A DNA stretch of 64,000 bases from Seminavis robusta. Its lineage: Eukaryota; Bacillariophyta; Bacillariophyceae; Naviculales; Naviculaceae. The DNA lies in the NCBI GenBank assembly GCA_903772945.1, contig CAICTM010000275.1:18064-82063 (forward strand). The letters run 5' to 3'. Positions 10,506 to 21,456 of this stretch are shown here, piece after piece; the stretch's first letter is position 1, and every line of letters starts with the position of its first letter. Under the pieces are notes generated by a model. It ran no database searches and had not been told where the DNA came from. It saw nothing but the letters and a program-made list of their open reading frames with translations. The position numbers and the translations under genes are program-made.

Positions 10506-13500
10506 TTACGACCAAAGCGAATCAGGTTCATTTGACGGGCCAACCAAACTCTCCATAGCAGGCAATCCAGGAGCCTCTAAAGGAGATACTTCGTTGGCTT
10601 CAAATTGAATTTGAGACAGCTCCGGCGACTCCATCGGCGACATAGCCAAACCTTCCACTGGGGACACCTCAGACGACGCCTCCGTCGGAACCAAGCTTGG
10701 GCGTGACACCGGCTCCTCCTGGGGCGTTTCTGCCGCATCTTTGATCAACGGAAAGACCAAACTCTTATAGCTAGGCCCCTGCGCGAAAGGAGATGAAGCC
10801 CCGTTCAATGACAAATCGGTGGCCTCGAACGGAGGCAAGTCAGCTGCCTCGGGAATAGTGAAACCTAGTGCGTCCGTAGCCTCTTTGGTGTCAGCTGATG
10901 TAAAGCCCAAACCTCCTCCTGCATCGTTATATGAGGTGTGGGATGGAAAAAACATGTTGGACACGCCAGCTTTCGGGTCGCCCGAGTCAATCTCAAAACT
11001 GAGTCCAGAAGTCCGTTCCATCTCTTGAGGGTACAACAAAGATAGGTTGTCGCCAAAGAGCATGTTCGATGTATCGAACGTTGTATTTAGATCCGTCGAT
11101 GCGTCAGTACCGGTGAAGATTGAGTCGTTGACGGCATACTTCTTTTGGGCATTGTTCTCCTCTTCCTCCGGGTTCTTCACATCTTTTCGTTCGTAGAAAA
11201 AACGAGGATCTACGGTTGCCCAATTGGGAATCTTACGATCCGACACCAAGCGCAATGCCTTACCAGCGTACACCAAACGGCGGTCGCGGTCCACACTTGC
11301 AATTGTCGCTAGGTCCTTGTCAGTCTGAAACTCGACGTGTGCCGAAGCAGTCTTTGCCATCGGATGCACAGGGTCGACTGCAGCTCTTTTTATAGTGATC
11401 TTGTACGTGTGCTCCAAGTAGTCCACGAGCTCCTGAATTTCCAGACTCCGGGGCAAATTTGTCAGAAACGCATTGTTTTTGCTTTTCGAAGCAGATGGTC
11501 GTTGCTGGGCTTTCTTCAACATTGGCACTTTTTCGGCCTCCCAAATACCCTTCATGGTAAGCCGAAGATAAGAATCGAGTGACAAACTGGTATTGCTTGA
11601 CCCTTGTCCGTAGGAATAGAAAGGAACCAGCACAACTTCTTTCGTTGGCGATCGCAAATCTCGACGGCCCATTTCAACAAGCCCTTCAGCAATTCCATTC
11701 TCGCGAGTCGTCTTGAAACGCTGCTTTGCTTCGTCAGAAGAGAACCGCTTCAAGAATAGACCCTGGAAATCAGAGCCAGCGGATCCCATTGCTTTCCATT
11801 GAGAGTAGTCAGGGTTTTCTGAATCGAAACCATTAGAATTGACGCACTGCTCATATAGAACACGGCACAGCAGCGCTTCGTCGTCGAATTCAAGAGTAAC
11901 ATCGACCTGCGAATCTTCCGTACTCTCTTGACTCTGAGTGTCTCCAGAAACAGAGCAAGTTTCTACAGTTCGTGGCACCGAAACAATCGTGGCCGGAACG
12001 GGCTGATCGTTCGAAGCCTCGTAGAGCCGAGTAAGGTCATTGCCAGAAAACGTTGGAACACGCAAATCTGGAGAAATTGCCAGTCGCCCTTCACCAAAAG
12101 TGACTCCTGTCCCACTAATAGCCACTTGAAGCAAGTTGGCAGCTTCTTGACTGGTCGCCAGCTCGATATGAGCAGAGCACAAATTCAGTTTGGCAGCAAC
12201 CAACATGGCACGTTGAACGACGCACTTGTAGGAAGTCTCCAGGAAGGTAACAAAGGTTCGAATATCGGTCCCCACGGGCAGTCCCAGTACGAACAGATTC
12301 TTGGTTTCCGCAGCACTGGCGGAACCACCAGAAGAATCGGTTCCAGTCACATTTTGGGCCAATCGAATATAGATTTCACCGCTGTATCGTGATGTATCAC
12401 ATTTGAATCCAACGGGATTGATGTCTCCTGTTCGAGGACCCACTTTCAGCCGACGCCCAACCTCAATACGCTTTTGATTCGCGGCATCGGCCCGAGCCTT
12501 TTTGAAGCGTTCCTTGGCTTGTTCGCTCATTTGGCACCCCTTGCCCTTTTTCTTGTCGATGAGCGTGTGGAAGGCATCGGCAACACCGCCTCCCTCGAAC
12601 CAACCATCAGGAAGACCATCAGTCCCAAGTTGGTGCTGTTGCACCATTCGAGCTCGAATGATTTTGCACAGTGTCGTGATATCGTCATCTTGATTAGCAG
12701 CAGCTCTTTCCGAAGCAGGACGTTCGTAGTACCCATCGGGATCACCCTTGCTGCCGCAGTAGGACTTTTCGGACAATTCGTAGCTGACATTCATGATGCG
12801 CTCAAACATTTTGAACTGAGGTTTTCCGCTAATTGCCAACAAACGCTCGGCTTCGTCTTTTGACCCCACGACGACATGTGCGAATTGGAAGGAGCTCTTG
12901 GGATGAGCCTTTTGCACATTGGCTTGAATAATGTGGACCTGATGTTCTTGTTCCAAATACTGAACCAGCTCGTTGATATTGCAACGCGGAACATTCTTGA
13001 GAAACAATTTGGTATTGTTTCCGTCACGGTCAATTCCAAGTTTGTAAACTTTGTCATTGTCTCCATCATCCATGCTGTCTGCCGAAGTCGACGAGAGTCG
13101 TTGCTTGTTGACGGAACTTGACGAGGACGACGCGTTTGCGTTTCGTTCATAGTAATGCTCCGACGGTCCCGAATATGACTTGACGTTTCGATCAAAGCAG
13201 ACTTCCAAGGTACGATTGTTCAATTTGATTCGATTTGCCCCCGCCGATCGACACAGGTGTTCTCCCATTTGTACCGTTTCGACCTGAATACTGGCAAACA
13301 TGTACTGAGCGTTTGGGTGCATCTTCTTGGTATATCCCTTGACAATCACGACGGAAAACTCTTGTTCCAAGTACTGCACCAGATCCTTGATGCGACTGTT
13401 CGTCGGTACATTTTTGACGAACAAGTTTGCCGAATTCGTTTGATTGCCGCTGTTGTTGTTGCTATTGTTGTTGAAATCATTGGTGTTTGCCGCTGTCTTG

Positions 13501-14471
13501 GCGGAATTTTCCGCCAATACTTTTCCCTTGAGCGTGACTTTTAGAAAATCCTCCAGTGACCAGTATTGTGGATTCCCTGCTGTCCCATCACTTGGAGGAG
13601 CGACAATTTGTCCCGATGTAGGTCCTTGCAGGCTTCTGCGACCGTGTACCAACCACCCATTCTTGACGGCCACTTCTCGCGCTTTCCGGTAGATTTCCTT
13701 GATGACAAACTTGTCCACGGTGGTCGTGGCGCTTCCCGTTTTTTGCTGCAAAAAGGAGGTTCGAAAACTGACAGCAACCTTACTCCCCAGAATCCAAGTA
13801 CCATGGGTTGTGTCTTTGACCAGATCTTTTGCCACGGCCGCACAAAGAATTTTAGCATTGTCGATCGGATTGGTCTGCAACAAGTCGTCTGAACTGGCAG
13901 AGCGACTGTTGTTGTTGCTGTTGCTGCCGTTCTGTTGCTGATTGACAAAGGGCGACAAGACATCCTTCTCAAAACTCAACGGAATATCCGCACTAGACTT
14001 GAGAAGACTCGCCGCCGTGCTGTCATTCCCATACATGACGACGGACATGACGCCGCGATCCCGCAGTTTGCTCAGCGTGTAGGCATAGTCTCCATCACTG
14101 GTCAGCAACACCACACACGGCTTGCAGTCGTCGTTGCTGCGAACGGCAGAGTCCCAGGCAAACGTCAAGACATCGGCAATCAACTTCTTGTCCAGCGTCT
14201 CCTTTTGGTTGCGCCGGGGAGTGTTGACCAAATCAAAGCCACTCGAATCCAAGGCACTCCACATGTTGTTGCCGTCGGCACCCGCTGCCATGTCAAAGTA
14301 CAGGCGTCGATCCACAATCCGACCATGCTTCGACACGGCTTGAACAATCGCCTTGGCCGCATCCGCCGGCTTGGCCCACGATGGCAAGGGCAAATTCTGA
14401 TAATCCCAAAACACGGAAAGTTCTCGCCCATCCGTCGCAGCCGTGCCGCGGCGCTGATCACCAAATGGCAT
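10506..14471 (-). CDS. NYN-domain protein with RRM-like and helical repeats (MARF1/limkain-like)
   Basis: A single 3966-nt exon encodes 1321 residues. The N-terminus (about 17-165) is an NYN/PIN-like nuclease domain: FWDYQN with D23, the LIADVLTFAWD helix and LLTSDGDYAY carry the conserved acidic residues. It is followed by at least three copies of a helical unit ending in a VGRR/HGRR-L-GPT motif (about 205-300, 600-690 and 885-985) and four RRM-like units whose first strand reads NLFVKNVP, KLFLKNVP, NLFVLGLP or NAFLTNLP (about 350, 485, 725 and 1030). The last 200 residues are acidic, Ser/Pro-rich and probably disordered. The order NYN, RRM-like, winged/LOTUS-like repeats recalls animal MARF1, which cleaves mRNA. 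An RNA-binding ribonuclease role is inferred; helical units as LOTUS domains are unproven. The ATG at 14471 is the first in frame. Confidence 0.85.
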   Translation of the reverse strand: MPFGDQRRGTAATDGRELSVFWDYQNLPLPSWAKPADAAKAIVQAVSKHGRIVDRRLYFDMAAGADGNNMWSALDSSGFDLVNTPRRNQKETLDKKLIADVLTFAWDSAVRSNDDCKPCVVLLTSDGDYAYTLSKLRDRGVMSVVMYGNDSTAASLLKSSADIPLSFEKDVLSPFVNQQQNGSNSNNNSRSASSDDLLQTNPIDNAKILCAAVAKDLVKDTTHGTWILGSKVAVSFRTSFLQQKTGSATTTVDKFVIKEIYRKAREVAVKNGWLVHGRRSLQGPTSGQIVAPPSDGTAGNPQYWSLEDFLKVTLKGKVLAENSAKTAANTNDFNNNSNNNSGNQTNSANLFVKNVPTNSRIKDLVQYLEQEFSVVIVKGYTKKMHPNAQYMFASIQVETVQMGEHLCRSAGANRIKLNNRTLEVCFDRNVKSYSGPSEHYYERNANASSSSSSVNKQRLSSTSADSMDDGDNDKVYKLGIDRDGNNTKLFLKNVPRCNINELVQYLEQEHQVHIIQANVQKAHPKSSFQFAHVVVGSKDEAERLLAISGKPQFKMFERIMNVSYELSEKSYCGSKGDPDGYYERPASERAAANQDDDITTLCKIIRARMVQQHQLGTDGLPDGWFEGGGVADAFHTLIDKKKGKGCQMSEQAKERFKKARADAANQKRIEVGRRLKVGPRTGDINPVGFKCDTSRYSGEIYIRLAQNVTGTDSSGGSASAAETKNLFVLGLPVGTDIRTFVTFLETSYKCVVQRAMLVAAKLNLCSAHIELATSQEAANLLQVAISGTGVTFGEGRLAISPDLRVPTFSGNDLTRLYEASNDQPVPATIVSVPRTVETCSVSGDTQSQESTEDSQVDVTLEFDDEALLCRVLYEQCVNSNGFDSENPDYSQWKAMGSAGSDFQGLFLKRFSSDEAKQRFKTTRENGIAEGLVEMGRRDLRSPTKEVVLVPFYSYGQGSSNTSLSLDSYLRLTMKGIWEAEKVPMLKKAQQRPSASKSKNNAFLTNLPRSLEIQELVDYLEHTYKITIKRAAVDPVHPMAKTASAHVEFQTDKDLATIASVDRDRRLVYAGKALRLVSDRKIPNWATVDPRFFYERKDVKNPEEEENNAQKKYAVNDSIFTGTDASTDLNTTFDTSNMLFGDNLSLLYPQEMERTSGLSFEIDSGDPKAGVSNMFFPSHTSYNDAGGGLGFTSADTKEATDALGFTIPEAADLPPFEATDLSLNGASSPFAQGPSYKSLVFPLIKDAAETPQEEPVSRPSLVPTEASSEVSPVEGLAMSPMESPELSQIQFEANEVSPLEAPGLPAMESLVGPSNEPDSLWS

Positions 14472-15036
14472 CTTGCTAGCTAGCTAGTTACCTCTCTCCC
14501 TACCTCTGTCCTTGCCTTGCCTTGGTACCGGTACCACCACACGCTTGGTCAGCAATTGCGACAGCTTGAAGCTATCGAGACCAGAAGCGAGATATGAAGG
14601 TCGGCTGCAAACACGACGCTCTTCGGCGAGGCGTCCGCGACTTTAGGAAAGGTATGTGCATAAATGACACATAGATGGGGTAAACATTGCCTTGTAATAT
14701 TTACATTAATTTACCTCATCTAATGATTTGATGGGTCGCACATTTGCTTTGGAAGTCTGCGGCTTTCCTACTGTACCGGTATGCTACCGGTTCCGCCGGT
14801 AGGAAGTACTGGACAACCAGATGCTCAATGCGTCACCTTGACCGCTCATGGGACTGGGACTTGTGCCGAGATGTACCATTACAAAGGACGGGATGGGAAC
14901 GCTACATCGTCATCATCACCGTCAACATAGTACGGTACCTTGACCAAGGAAATGCAGTGCAGGGCAGTCCTCCAGCACCAAGTGGTGCTCTCCTTCTCCG
15001 TTTCCCAAAAAGAAGCAGCAGCTGGCTAGCTAGTAG
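14472..15036. other. Upstream region of the NYN gene
   Basis: Starts with a CTAGCTAGCTAG run at 14476 and has TACCGGTA at 14526 plus further GTACCGGTATG words near 14774. No gene is seen. Confidence 0.55.
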
Positions 15037-15098
15037 CTAGCTTTTCTGCTTTGGTTGGCTCGTATTATCAGTGTGGTTCAGGCTACTTTCTCTCATGG

Positions 15099-16250
15099 TC
15101 AGCTTGCTTGGCACACATGGCAGAAGGAGGAATACTGTCCTGCACCAGCATCCCAGTTTGGCTGCATTGACTGAACAGTTGGACCAGTAGTGATCAAACA
15201 TATCAGACAGCAAGGATGCACCACCCAAATGGGAAACAAAGCAATGCCCCGAAACTGGAGCGCTTGCCAAAACATACCCTTCATGTCTTTGACACTGCCA
15301 ACATTCCAAGTGCTCAGGACCATTGTTGTTTTAAAAAGGCACTGGAACTTGCTCAAATCAGCACCAAAGTTAGTTGTTGTGGTCCATAAAGAACTTTGGA
15401 ACAACCTTGTACCTGGCCAACACACCAGAATTCATTGGGGCCATACCTGGCAACAACTTCTTGTATTGCATCAGCATCTCCTCAAAAGTAATTGTTCACC
15501 ACTGTTTGGATATGGGTCTGTCCATCAATTTCATTGTATCCATCAGAGTTAAAACAGACTGGTGTTGAAGGGGGATTGCTGGGCATTGCGAAGGGATGCC
15601 ACTGGGAGAATTCATTGACATCCCAGAAGGACTTTCACTGGGCTCTGAGTTTGGCTCCTGGCTGGTACTGGTACTAACTGATGGTACAGCAACACTGGGA
15701 CTCTATGTGGGCTCTGAGCTGGGCCCTTGACTGGTGCTCACTGGTGGCGCAAAGCTGAGACAAATTGTTGGTACCAAACTTGGAATGGCACTTGGAGCTG
15801 TTGTGGGGCTTCTACTTGGGGGAGATGATGGGGTACCATGTCACGAGGAAATGCACTCGTTTTACTTCTGGTACCTGGTACTGGTACTGGTACTGGTACT
15901 GGTACTGGTACTGGTGCTGGGCTTGGGCTTGGGCTTGGGCTTGGGCTTGGGCTTGGGCTGATGCTGGGTGCTTCAGGAACATTGGACTCCATACACCCTT
16001 GTGATGATAGACAGGATTTTTCAGCCTCAGGACACGTTGAATGTGTGAAGGCCCAATAGGGGGTTGCAGTGGATGGCAGGAGTTGACCCCATGCACAAAG
16101 ATCTTGCTGAAAACTGTCCGCACTCTCAAACATGTACTGGATACTCTCAGCCTTCTGGACATTCCACACAGATACGTCTTGGTTGAACCATGTTGCGTCT
16201 TCAAGCATTTTGTCCGATGGTTGGTGTTGTACGCTTTCCAGCCGTCTCAC
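15099..16250 (-). pseudogene. Decayed BspA-like (DUF285) surface protein
   Basis: On the minus strand, 16250-15738 reads WFNQDVSVWNVQKAESIQ, then YMFESADSFQQDLCAWG, the end of a DUF285/BspA repeat, followed by a Ser-Pro and Pro-Val linker. Further on, 15738-15550 keeps a Ser/Pro/Glu linker interrupted by a TAG, and about 15540-15300 resumes as a second repeat start (CFNSDGYNEIDG, then YGPNEFW) and LSTWNVGSVKDMKGMFW in another frame. At least two stops and a frame change are needed to link these parts, so the gene is broken. Such proteins are usually secreted and numerous in diatoms. No intact N-terminus was found above 16250; only fragments remain. Confidence 0.65.
15877..15959. repeat. Microsatellites (GGTACT)n and (GGGCTT)n
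   Basis: Two adjoining hexanucleotide arrays, GGTACT (about 15877-15916) and GGGCTT (about 15919-15959). They lie inside the DUF285 pseudogene and encode its Pro-Val and Ser-Pro linker on the minus strand. Confidence 0.9.
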
Positions 16251-17109
16251 CGAGTTGCCTTCTCCCGCGAGACTGCATCAAGAAAGAGTATGTGCTTCCA
16301 CTCCTGCGCCGCCTAGATTGCACGATCGGGTCCTGCTGTATATGCAATGTTTCCTATCAAATCAGGCAACCCGGGCATATCACCATTGGAGCGGAAATGC
16401 TTGGCCGCAATCCAGCACCCGCGCCACTGTCAATTCTTCTTTGTCCCGTCTGTTGTCGTTGACATCAAATCCGTCAAAGGCTAAAAACAGTAGGCAACAA
16501 TAAAACGCCGCGAATAGCAAGGGATGCTGTAGTGTATAAAACCTTGCAGCACCGTACTTGTTGCCTCCTTTGCTCGGTTTTGAAGATACTATATTCGTAC
16601 GGCGAAGATTGGAAGTATTGGCTTTGAACTTCAATGCGCATTCTCCACACCGCAACAGTGAAAAAATCAGTTGGTTGATGAAAGGAGATGTGCAGTGGAA
16701 AAAGCAGTTAGTTGATGAAAGGAGATGCCTCTTGTCAAAGGTTGCATGCTCCAGCCTGATGTTGGGCTGGGTGGGTTGGGTTTGTTCTGCGCTGAAGATT
16801 CTCTTTCCAAAGCTTCTTGGAGTCACTCCCGTGCAGCCTGCCAGTCTTGGAATAGCAGTCTGTCCGATGTCAGTGTTGGTGCTGTGATGCGCTCCCAGCC
16901 AGTGATGGTTGGGAGATAAAATAGAGAAGTCCGTTTTCAGGGGATGGAGTCGTGGAAGAACCCTGACAGGTGACAGTGGACTGATCGTCTGATTGCATCT
17001 TCGCATCTTGGGCTCACAATTTGGACACAAAACCAAAGTAAACGCAAACAACAAACAGAACACTTCTAACTACTATCAACAAATCGGCAAAAACACAAGA
17101 CAACAACTG
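16251..17109. other. Upstream region of the vWA gene
   Basis: A 227-codon minus-strand frame here has no recognisable domain and no other support, so it is not called. A TATAAAA word occurs at 16535-16541 on the plus strand, too far from the vWA start (17110) to be assigned with confidence. The last 100 bases before that ATG are A/C-rich, as in other leaders here. Confidence 0.45.
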
Positions 17110-18353
17110 ATGAGCAAGACATATGATGCTATTCCTGTGGTTCTCCTAGCAGAGCCACTCGATTCGCCTAACAACACGCGCACCACCAACTTGGCCCTTG
17201 CCAAAAAGCAGCACAAGGACATTGATGAGCTGCAACTGGAGCGCTTGGTCGAGCAAGGATACTCACGTGGCCTTGCAGAGAGCTTGACCAAGACCAAGGC
17301 CGCCTTTGGCCAACGTATCTGGATCATTGACAACTCTGGAAGCATGCGCCACACTGATGGACATCGCATTGTCCCCACTCTGAAGAAGGGGGACGTCAAG
17401 ATGGTTCCATGCTCTCGTTGGGAAGAAATTCAAGAATGTGTCAAATATCACATTGCAATGGCAGGAGCAATTGAGGCTTCCACATACTTTCGATTCCTGA
17501 ATCACCCCGGTGCAAATGTGGGCCCTCAGCAATTCTCAGTTGCTGACAACTCTGAGCGCATCATGGAGGATGTCCATGATGCCCAAAACATCATCCGCCG
17601 TGCCAAGCCTGGTGGCTGCACACCACTCACCAGCCACATCCTGGAAATCCACCGTGAAGTCAAGGCATTGGCCCCTGAGCTTCGCAGGACTGGCCAGAGA
17701 GTGACAATTGTCATTGCCACCGATGGGCTACCGACTGACGAATGTGGCTATGGTGGCGAGGTCCTGCAGAAGGAGTTCGTAGATGCTCTTCGCATGTTGG
17801 AGGGCCTCCCTGTGTGGGTTGTGATCCGCCTCTGCACCGATGAAGACAAAGTCGTGGAGTTCTAGTAAGTTCAGCTTCCGCCATCTCCTTCTGTTTGATT
17901 CCATTCATTCTCTGACCTTCCTTTCTGCTTGATTTGATTCGTTTCAACAGCAATGATCTTGATGTGATCCTTGAACTTTCTGTGGAAGTTCTTGATGACT
18001 TTGTGGCTGAGGCCAAGGAAGTCTGTGAATTCAACCCTTGGCTGAACTATGCTTTGCCAATTCACCGCATGCGTGAGATGGGCTACCATGATCGTGTGTT
18101 CGACATGCTTGACGAGAGGCTGCTGACTAAGAGCGAGCTTCGTGATTTCTGCTTTCTCCTCTTTGGAGAATCGAACTTTGATGGCGTCCCTGATCCTTCT
18201 TTGGACTGGGATGGATTCATCCAGAATGTGGAGAGACTTCTCCAGTCAGAATCTCTTCAGTGGAACCCGGTCAAGCAGCGCATGAAGCCCTGGATCAGTG
18301 TCAAAAAGCTCAACCGCTGCTATGGTGGTGGTGCCACCTGCGTGATTCTGTAA
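17110..18353 (+). CDS. von Willebrand factor A domain protein
   Basis: Two exons, 17110-17864 and 17951-18353 (86-nt intron), give 385 residues. The vWA domain (about 68-255) has a good MIDAS: D74-N-S-G-S starts it, and a later ATDGLPTD supplies the last acidic site. Between them, the PGGCTPLTSHI segment gives the middle Thr. The C-terminal half (about 255-385) is helical with FNPWLNYALPIHRMREMG, and ends in a Gly-Gly-Gly-A-TCVIL tail; a CVIL end could be a prenylation-type CaaX box (C-V-I-L, geranylgeranyl type). There is no signal peptide, so the protein is intracellular and perhaps membrane-bound through the tail. Its partner is unknown. An open frame runs upstream to a TTG at 16993, but the first ATG is 17110. 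Confidence 0.88.
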
Positions 18354-18992
18354 CGAACGGCACCTCACTTCATGCACCACCTCAAAGAGACCCGGCAAGC
18401 CCGCGAAAGAACTCACCGAAACCGACATGAATACATGTAGCCTGCATAATTCTGTAATGCATTTGATTCCATAACTTCAATGATTCCATTCGTTTTTTTT
18501 GTATACGATACGGTACGCCCGATTGATTCTTGGATATTTAAATATGGTGCACTGTAGGGTTGTGGTGACGAAGATCTTCGCAAAAGACAATCAAAGCAAA
18601 GGGTTCGAAGCAAGCGATTTATGAAAAAGCAAAGATGAACGTAGCATTGGGAGCGCGTTGAGAAAAATGAGGCAACGTGACAACGTGACGGCTGCGTGGC
18701 TCACTCACTTCCATCCAGTCACGAATTGTTTTGGAACTTCGATTGATCATTTCTAACTTTTTACCCTTGTTGTATAGGGCGGGTTTGGGGATGAAAGCAA
18801 GGTAAGCTAGTCCAAGTACACTGTATCAGTTGTCTGTCAATTCTGTTGTATTGACTCTGTCGTTCCTTTTGTCGGCAACTCTTCTGTGGGCTGCGATAAA
18901 AGGGAGGAGAAAAAGGAGACAATGGCCTTTTGCTGTGACCCGGCAAAGCTTGAGTCACTAGTCAAACAAGACTGCCAGTTCTCCTTTTTAGC
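18354..18992. other. Intergenic spacer
   Basis: Between two tandem plus-strand genes. No gene or clear repeat; a short GTATACGATACGGTAC word sits near 18500. Confidence 0.5.
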
Positions 18993-20345
18993 ATGGCTGT
19001 ACATTCCGACTATCGACAGCTTTGGCAACAAAAGAGCACCATGACGACCGAAACGACCGCTTTCACAGAAGAGGAACTTTCTCAGATACGTTCCAAGACT
19101 GTGGAAATAATGGGACATCTTGAGAAAAAAGAAATGATACCAAAATCTTGGATTCGAGATGGCCATGAGATTGACGCCAACGACCAGAGATCTGACCGTT
19201 GCATGTACTTTGATACCCATGGTTTCATCAAGGTAGATCAGTTTTCTGGTATGTACGACATTGGTGGTATTGGTTGGCTTAATTTTTTGTGTATGGAAGA
19301 AGGGCAAGCTTGGCTGCTTGATTGACCGGAAGGCGGACTATGAATTGGTACTTTTGTGAGTGTTGTGTTGCTCATGGGAACTCTAACTTTTTTGGCAATT
19401 TCACTGCGATATTTTTGTTTGGCAGACAAGAAGGAAGTAGAAGCACTGCGAAACCAAATGGGATCACTTGCAGAACAGTGGGATCCTTCCTCTGGAATTG
19501 ATTCCTTTGGGACGGATACAAAAGAGAATCGGAGTCGAGGAGACTATTTTTTGGAAAGCTCGAGCAAAGTTCATTTCTTTGCCGAACCGACGGCTCTGCT
19601 GGACAAAGAGAACAATCAAAAGGAGTTGAAACCCGAATATCAAACAGACAAATTATCCGCGCTCAACAAATCCGGTCATGCCATGCACATGATCCCTGGC
19701 GCCTTTCAAAACTATGCCAAGAGCGAAAAGGTTCGAAATTTGGTCCTGGACTTGGGGTGGAAGGATCCCGTAGTGCCACAGAGCATGTATATCTTCAAAC
19801 AGAAACGAATTGGAGGAACCGTGACATCCCATCAGGATTCCACCTTTTTGTACACGACACCCAAACAATCCTGCTTGGGCTTGTGGTTGGCCCTGCACGA
19901 CGCAACCTTGGACAACGGGTGTCTCTGGGTGCGACCTGGATCGCACTGGGAATCCACGAGGCGACAATTCAAACGCAATCCACTGCATTTTGGAAAAGAG
20001 GCTGTCAAAACTAGAAGCAATGAGGCCAATGGTGACACGTCGGCGCCCAAGTTTGAAATGGAGGATTTGGACGGGGTCCAGCAGATCCCCTGGGATGGAG
20101 CCATTCCGGAGGGTGGCTACGATGCCTTGCTGGAAGCAGGATTTGTGCCAGTGGAATGCAAAGCGGGAGACTTGTTGGCGTTCAATGGGGAACTAGACCA
20201 CCTCAGTTTACCCAACTTTAGTGACAAACCACGACATACATTTCAGCTTCACATGGTCGAGGGAGACCGAGCGGGTGTCACGTGGTCAAAAAGCAATTGG
20301 CTGCAATATCCAGCCGGTCTTCCTTTCATGAGGTTAGTAGAGTAA
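18993..20345 (+). CDS. Phytanoyl-CoA dioxygenase family protein (PHYHD1-like)
   Basis: Two exons, 18993-19248 and 19426-20345 (177-nt intron), give 391 residues. The Fe(II)/2-oxoglutarate site of the PhyH family is visible: H221-Q-D223 in TSHQDSTFLYT, the LWLALHDATLDNGCLW core strand with RPGSHW, and a distal His in GELDHLSLPNFSD followed by the Arg of KPRHTFQLHMVEG, which would hold 2-oxoglutarate. These match PHYHD1-type enzymes more closely than peroxisomal PHYH. The C-terminus does not end in an SKL-like signal. The protein should hydroxylate an unknown substrate. The ATG at 18993 has a good context; a second at 19041 is also possible. A segment at about 290-315 (NEANGDTSAPKFEMED) is an insert. 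Confidence 0.9.
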
Positions 20346-21006
20346 ACATCCTGATATTATATGTACTACCGTATGTATTGACCAATAGAAGTAGCATTAG
20401 TTTGAGGAGGGCACCTGCTTTACTAGCTAGCTAGGAAAGAATTCGTCAACCAAGTAGCCACCTTCGACCGTACCGCAGGGCAGAAATCATCTTGGTCCAC
20501 CAACAATGATCGCTCGTTGATCGTACCAGTACAGTACATATAAGTTGAGCTTTAGGGCGGGCGATCGAGGTGCACCTGTGAATTCCTGGGTTGTAGGTGC
20601 CGTGCTTCGTTTTCAGTTTTCTAGAGCACGCAGTGGGTAAGACTAGCTTTTGAGCTACTAGTAGAATCTTGGGAGAAACTTTCCTGCTGGCTACCCATTG
20701 CCCAATGTGTATGCTGGCTGCAACTGGAAATGAGCTGGGTACATGCTAGCAGGTTGTCTTCCCAATAGCAAGTCCACTCGACTTCTTCATTACATGTAAC
20801 CTGATCCATTATACATTATATATGTGTAGCTTGTTTTGACATAAACGGCCCAGCGTGGTCTCATCTAATATCTAGTCATAGTCTCGAGGGTCTGCTTGTT
20901 GCTGCATTGCAAGATCGTATGGTAAACCAACAACAACCCCCTTTTTCCTTCATTGTCGTATCGAGTGCGTGATAACCATCATCGAAAGAACAATGGATGG
21001 CATCTT
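20346..21006. other. Intergenic spacer
   Basis: Convergent spacer with a CTAGCTAGCTAG run at about 20432 and GTACCAGTACAGTAC near 20523. No gene is seen. Confidence 0.5.
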
Positions 21007-21456
21007 TCACTGCCAATCTCCAGCGTTGGTTTTTGGTCGCAATGGCTCTGCCCTTTTAATGCCCAGGAATGCCATGACATCTACGGCAGATTCATCCGGT
21101 AACACTTTGAAGGCGTCGGGAATTTGACACTCTTCTGCGGAATCGCACTCGTCGCCCTCGCATTCGCCCTCCATGTCCAGGAGCCGTTGCTCTTCTATGT
21201 CTCTTCGAAAAACAAAGGAACTCATGGCATCGACGCTATCCCCATCAAAGACTCCAAACGACTGTTCCAGACGCTGACGAAACGCTCCGATCTCTTGCGG
21301 GTCGTGTTCTCGTTCGGCCGAAGCCTTCAACGCAGTGGATGATACCCCAAAGATGCCTCCTCCAATGGACGCCATTTCAAATCGTTGTCCCCATCCTGCC
21401 ACCGACACGGCGTGGATTGTTAGCAATAGTAGCGATAGTCTCGTCGTCATGATCAT
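21007..21456 (-). CDS. Small acidic protein with signal peptide, unknown function
   Basis: Single exon of 149 residues starting at ATG 21456. Residues 1-20 are a signal peptide (MIMTTRLSLLLLTIHAVSVA). The probable cleavage is followed by GWGQRF; an aromatic residue next to the cleavage site is the feature diatom plastid presequences share, so plastid import is possible as well as secretion. The middle is acidic, with a Cys-bearing stretch (EGECEGDECDSAEEC). The end contains AVDVMAFLGIKRAEPL. I recognise no family. It sits divergently from the small gene at 22213. Confidence 0.65.
   Translation of the reverse strand: MIMTTRLSLLLLTIHAVSVAGWGQRFEMASIGGGIFGVSSTALKASAEREHDPQEIGAFRQRLEQSFGVFDGDSVDAMSSFVFRRDIEEQRLLDMEGECEGDECDSAEECQIPDAFKVLPDESAVDVMAFLGIKRAEPLRPKTNAGDWQ

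Noticed and set aside
16380-17063. 227-codon minus-strand frame
   Set aside because: No domain, biased composition, and it covers the likely leader of the vWA gene.
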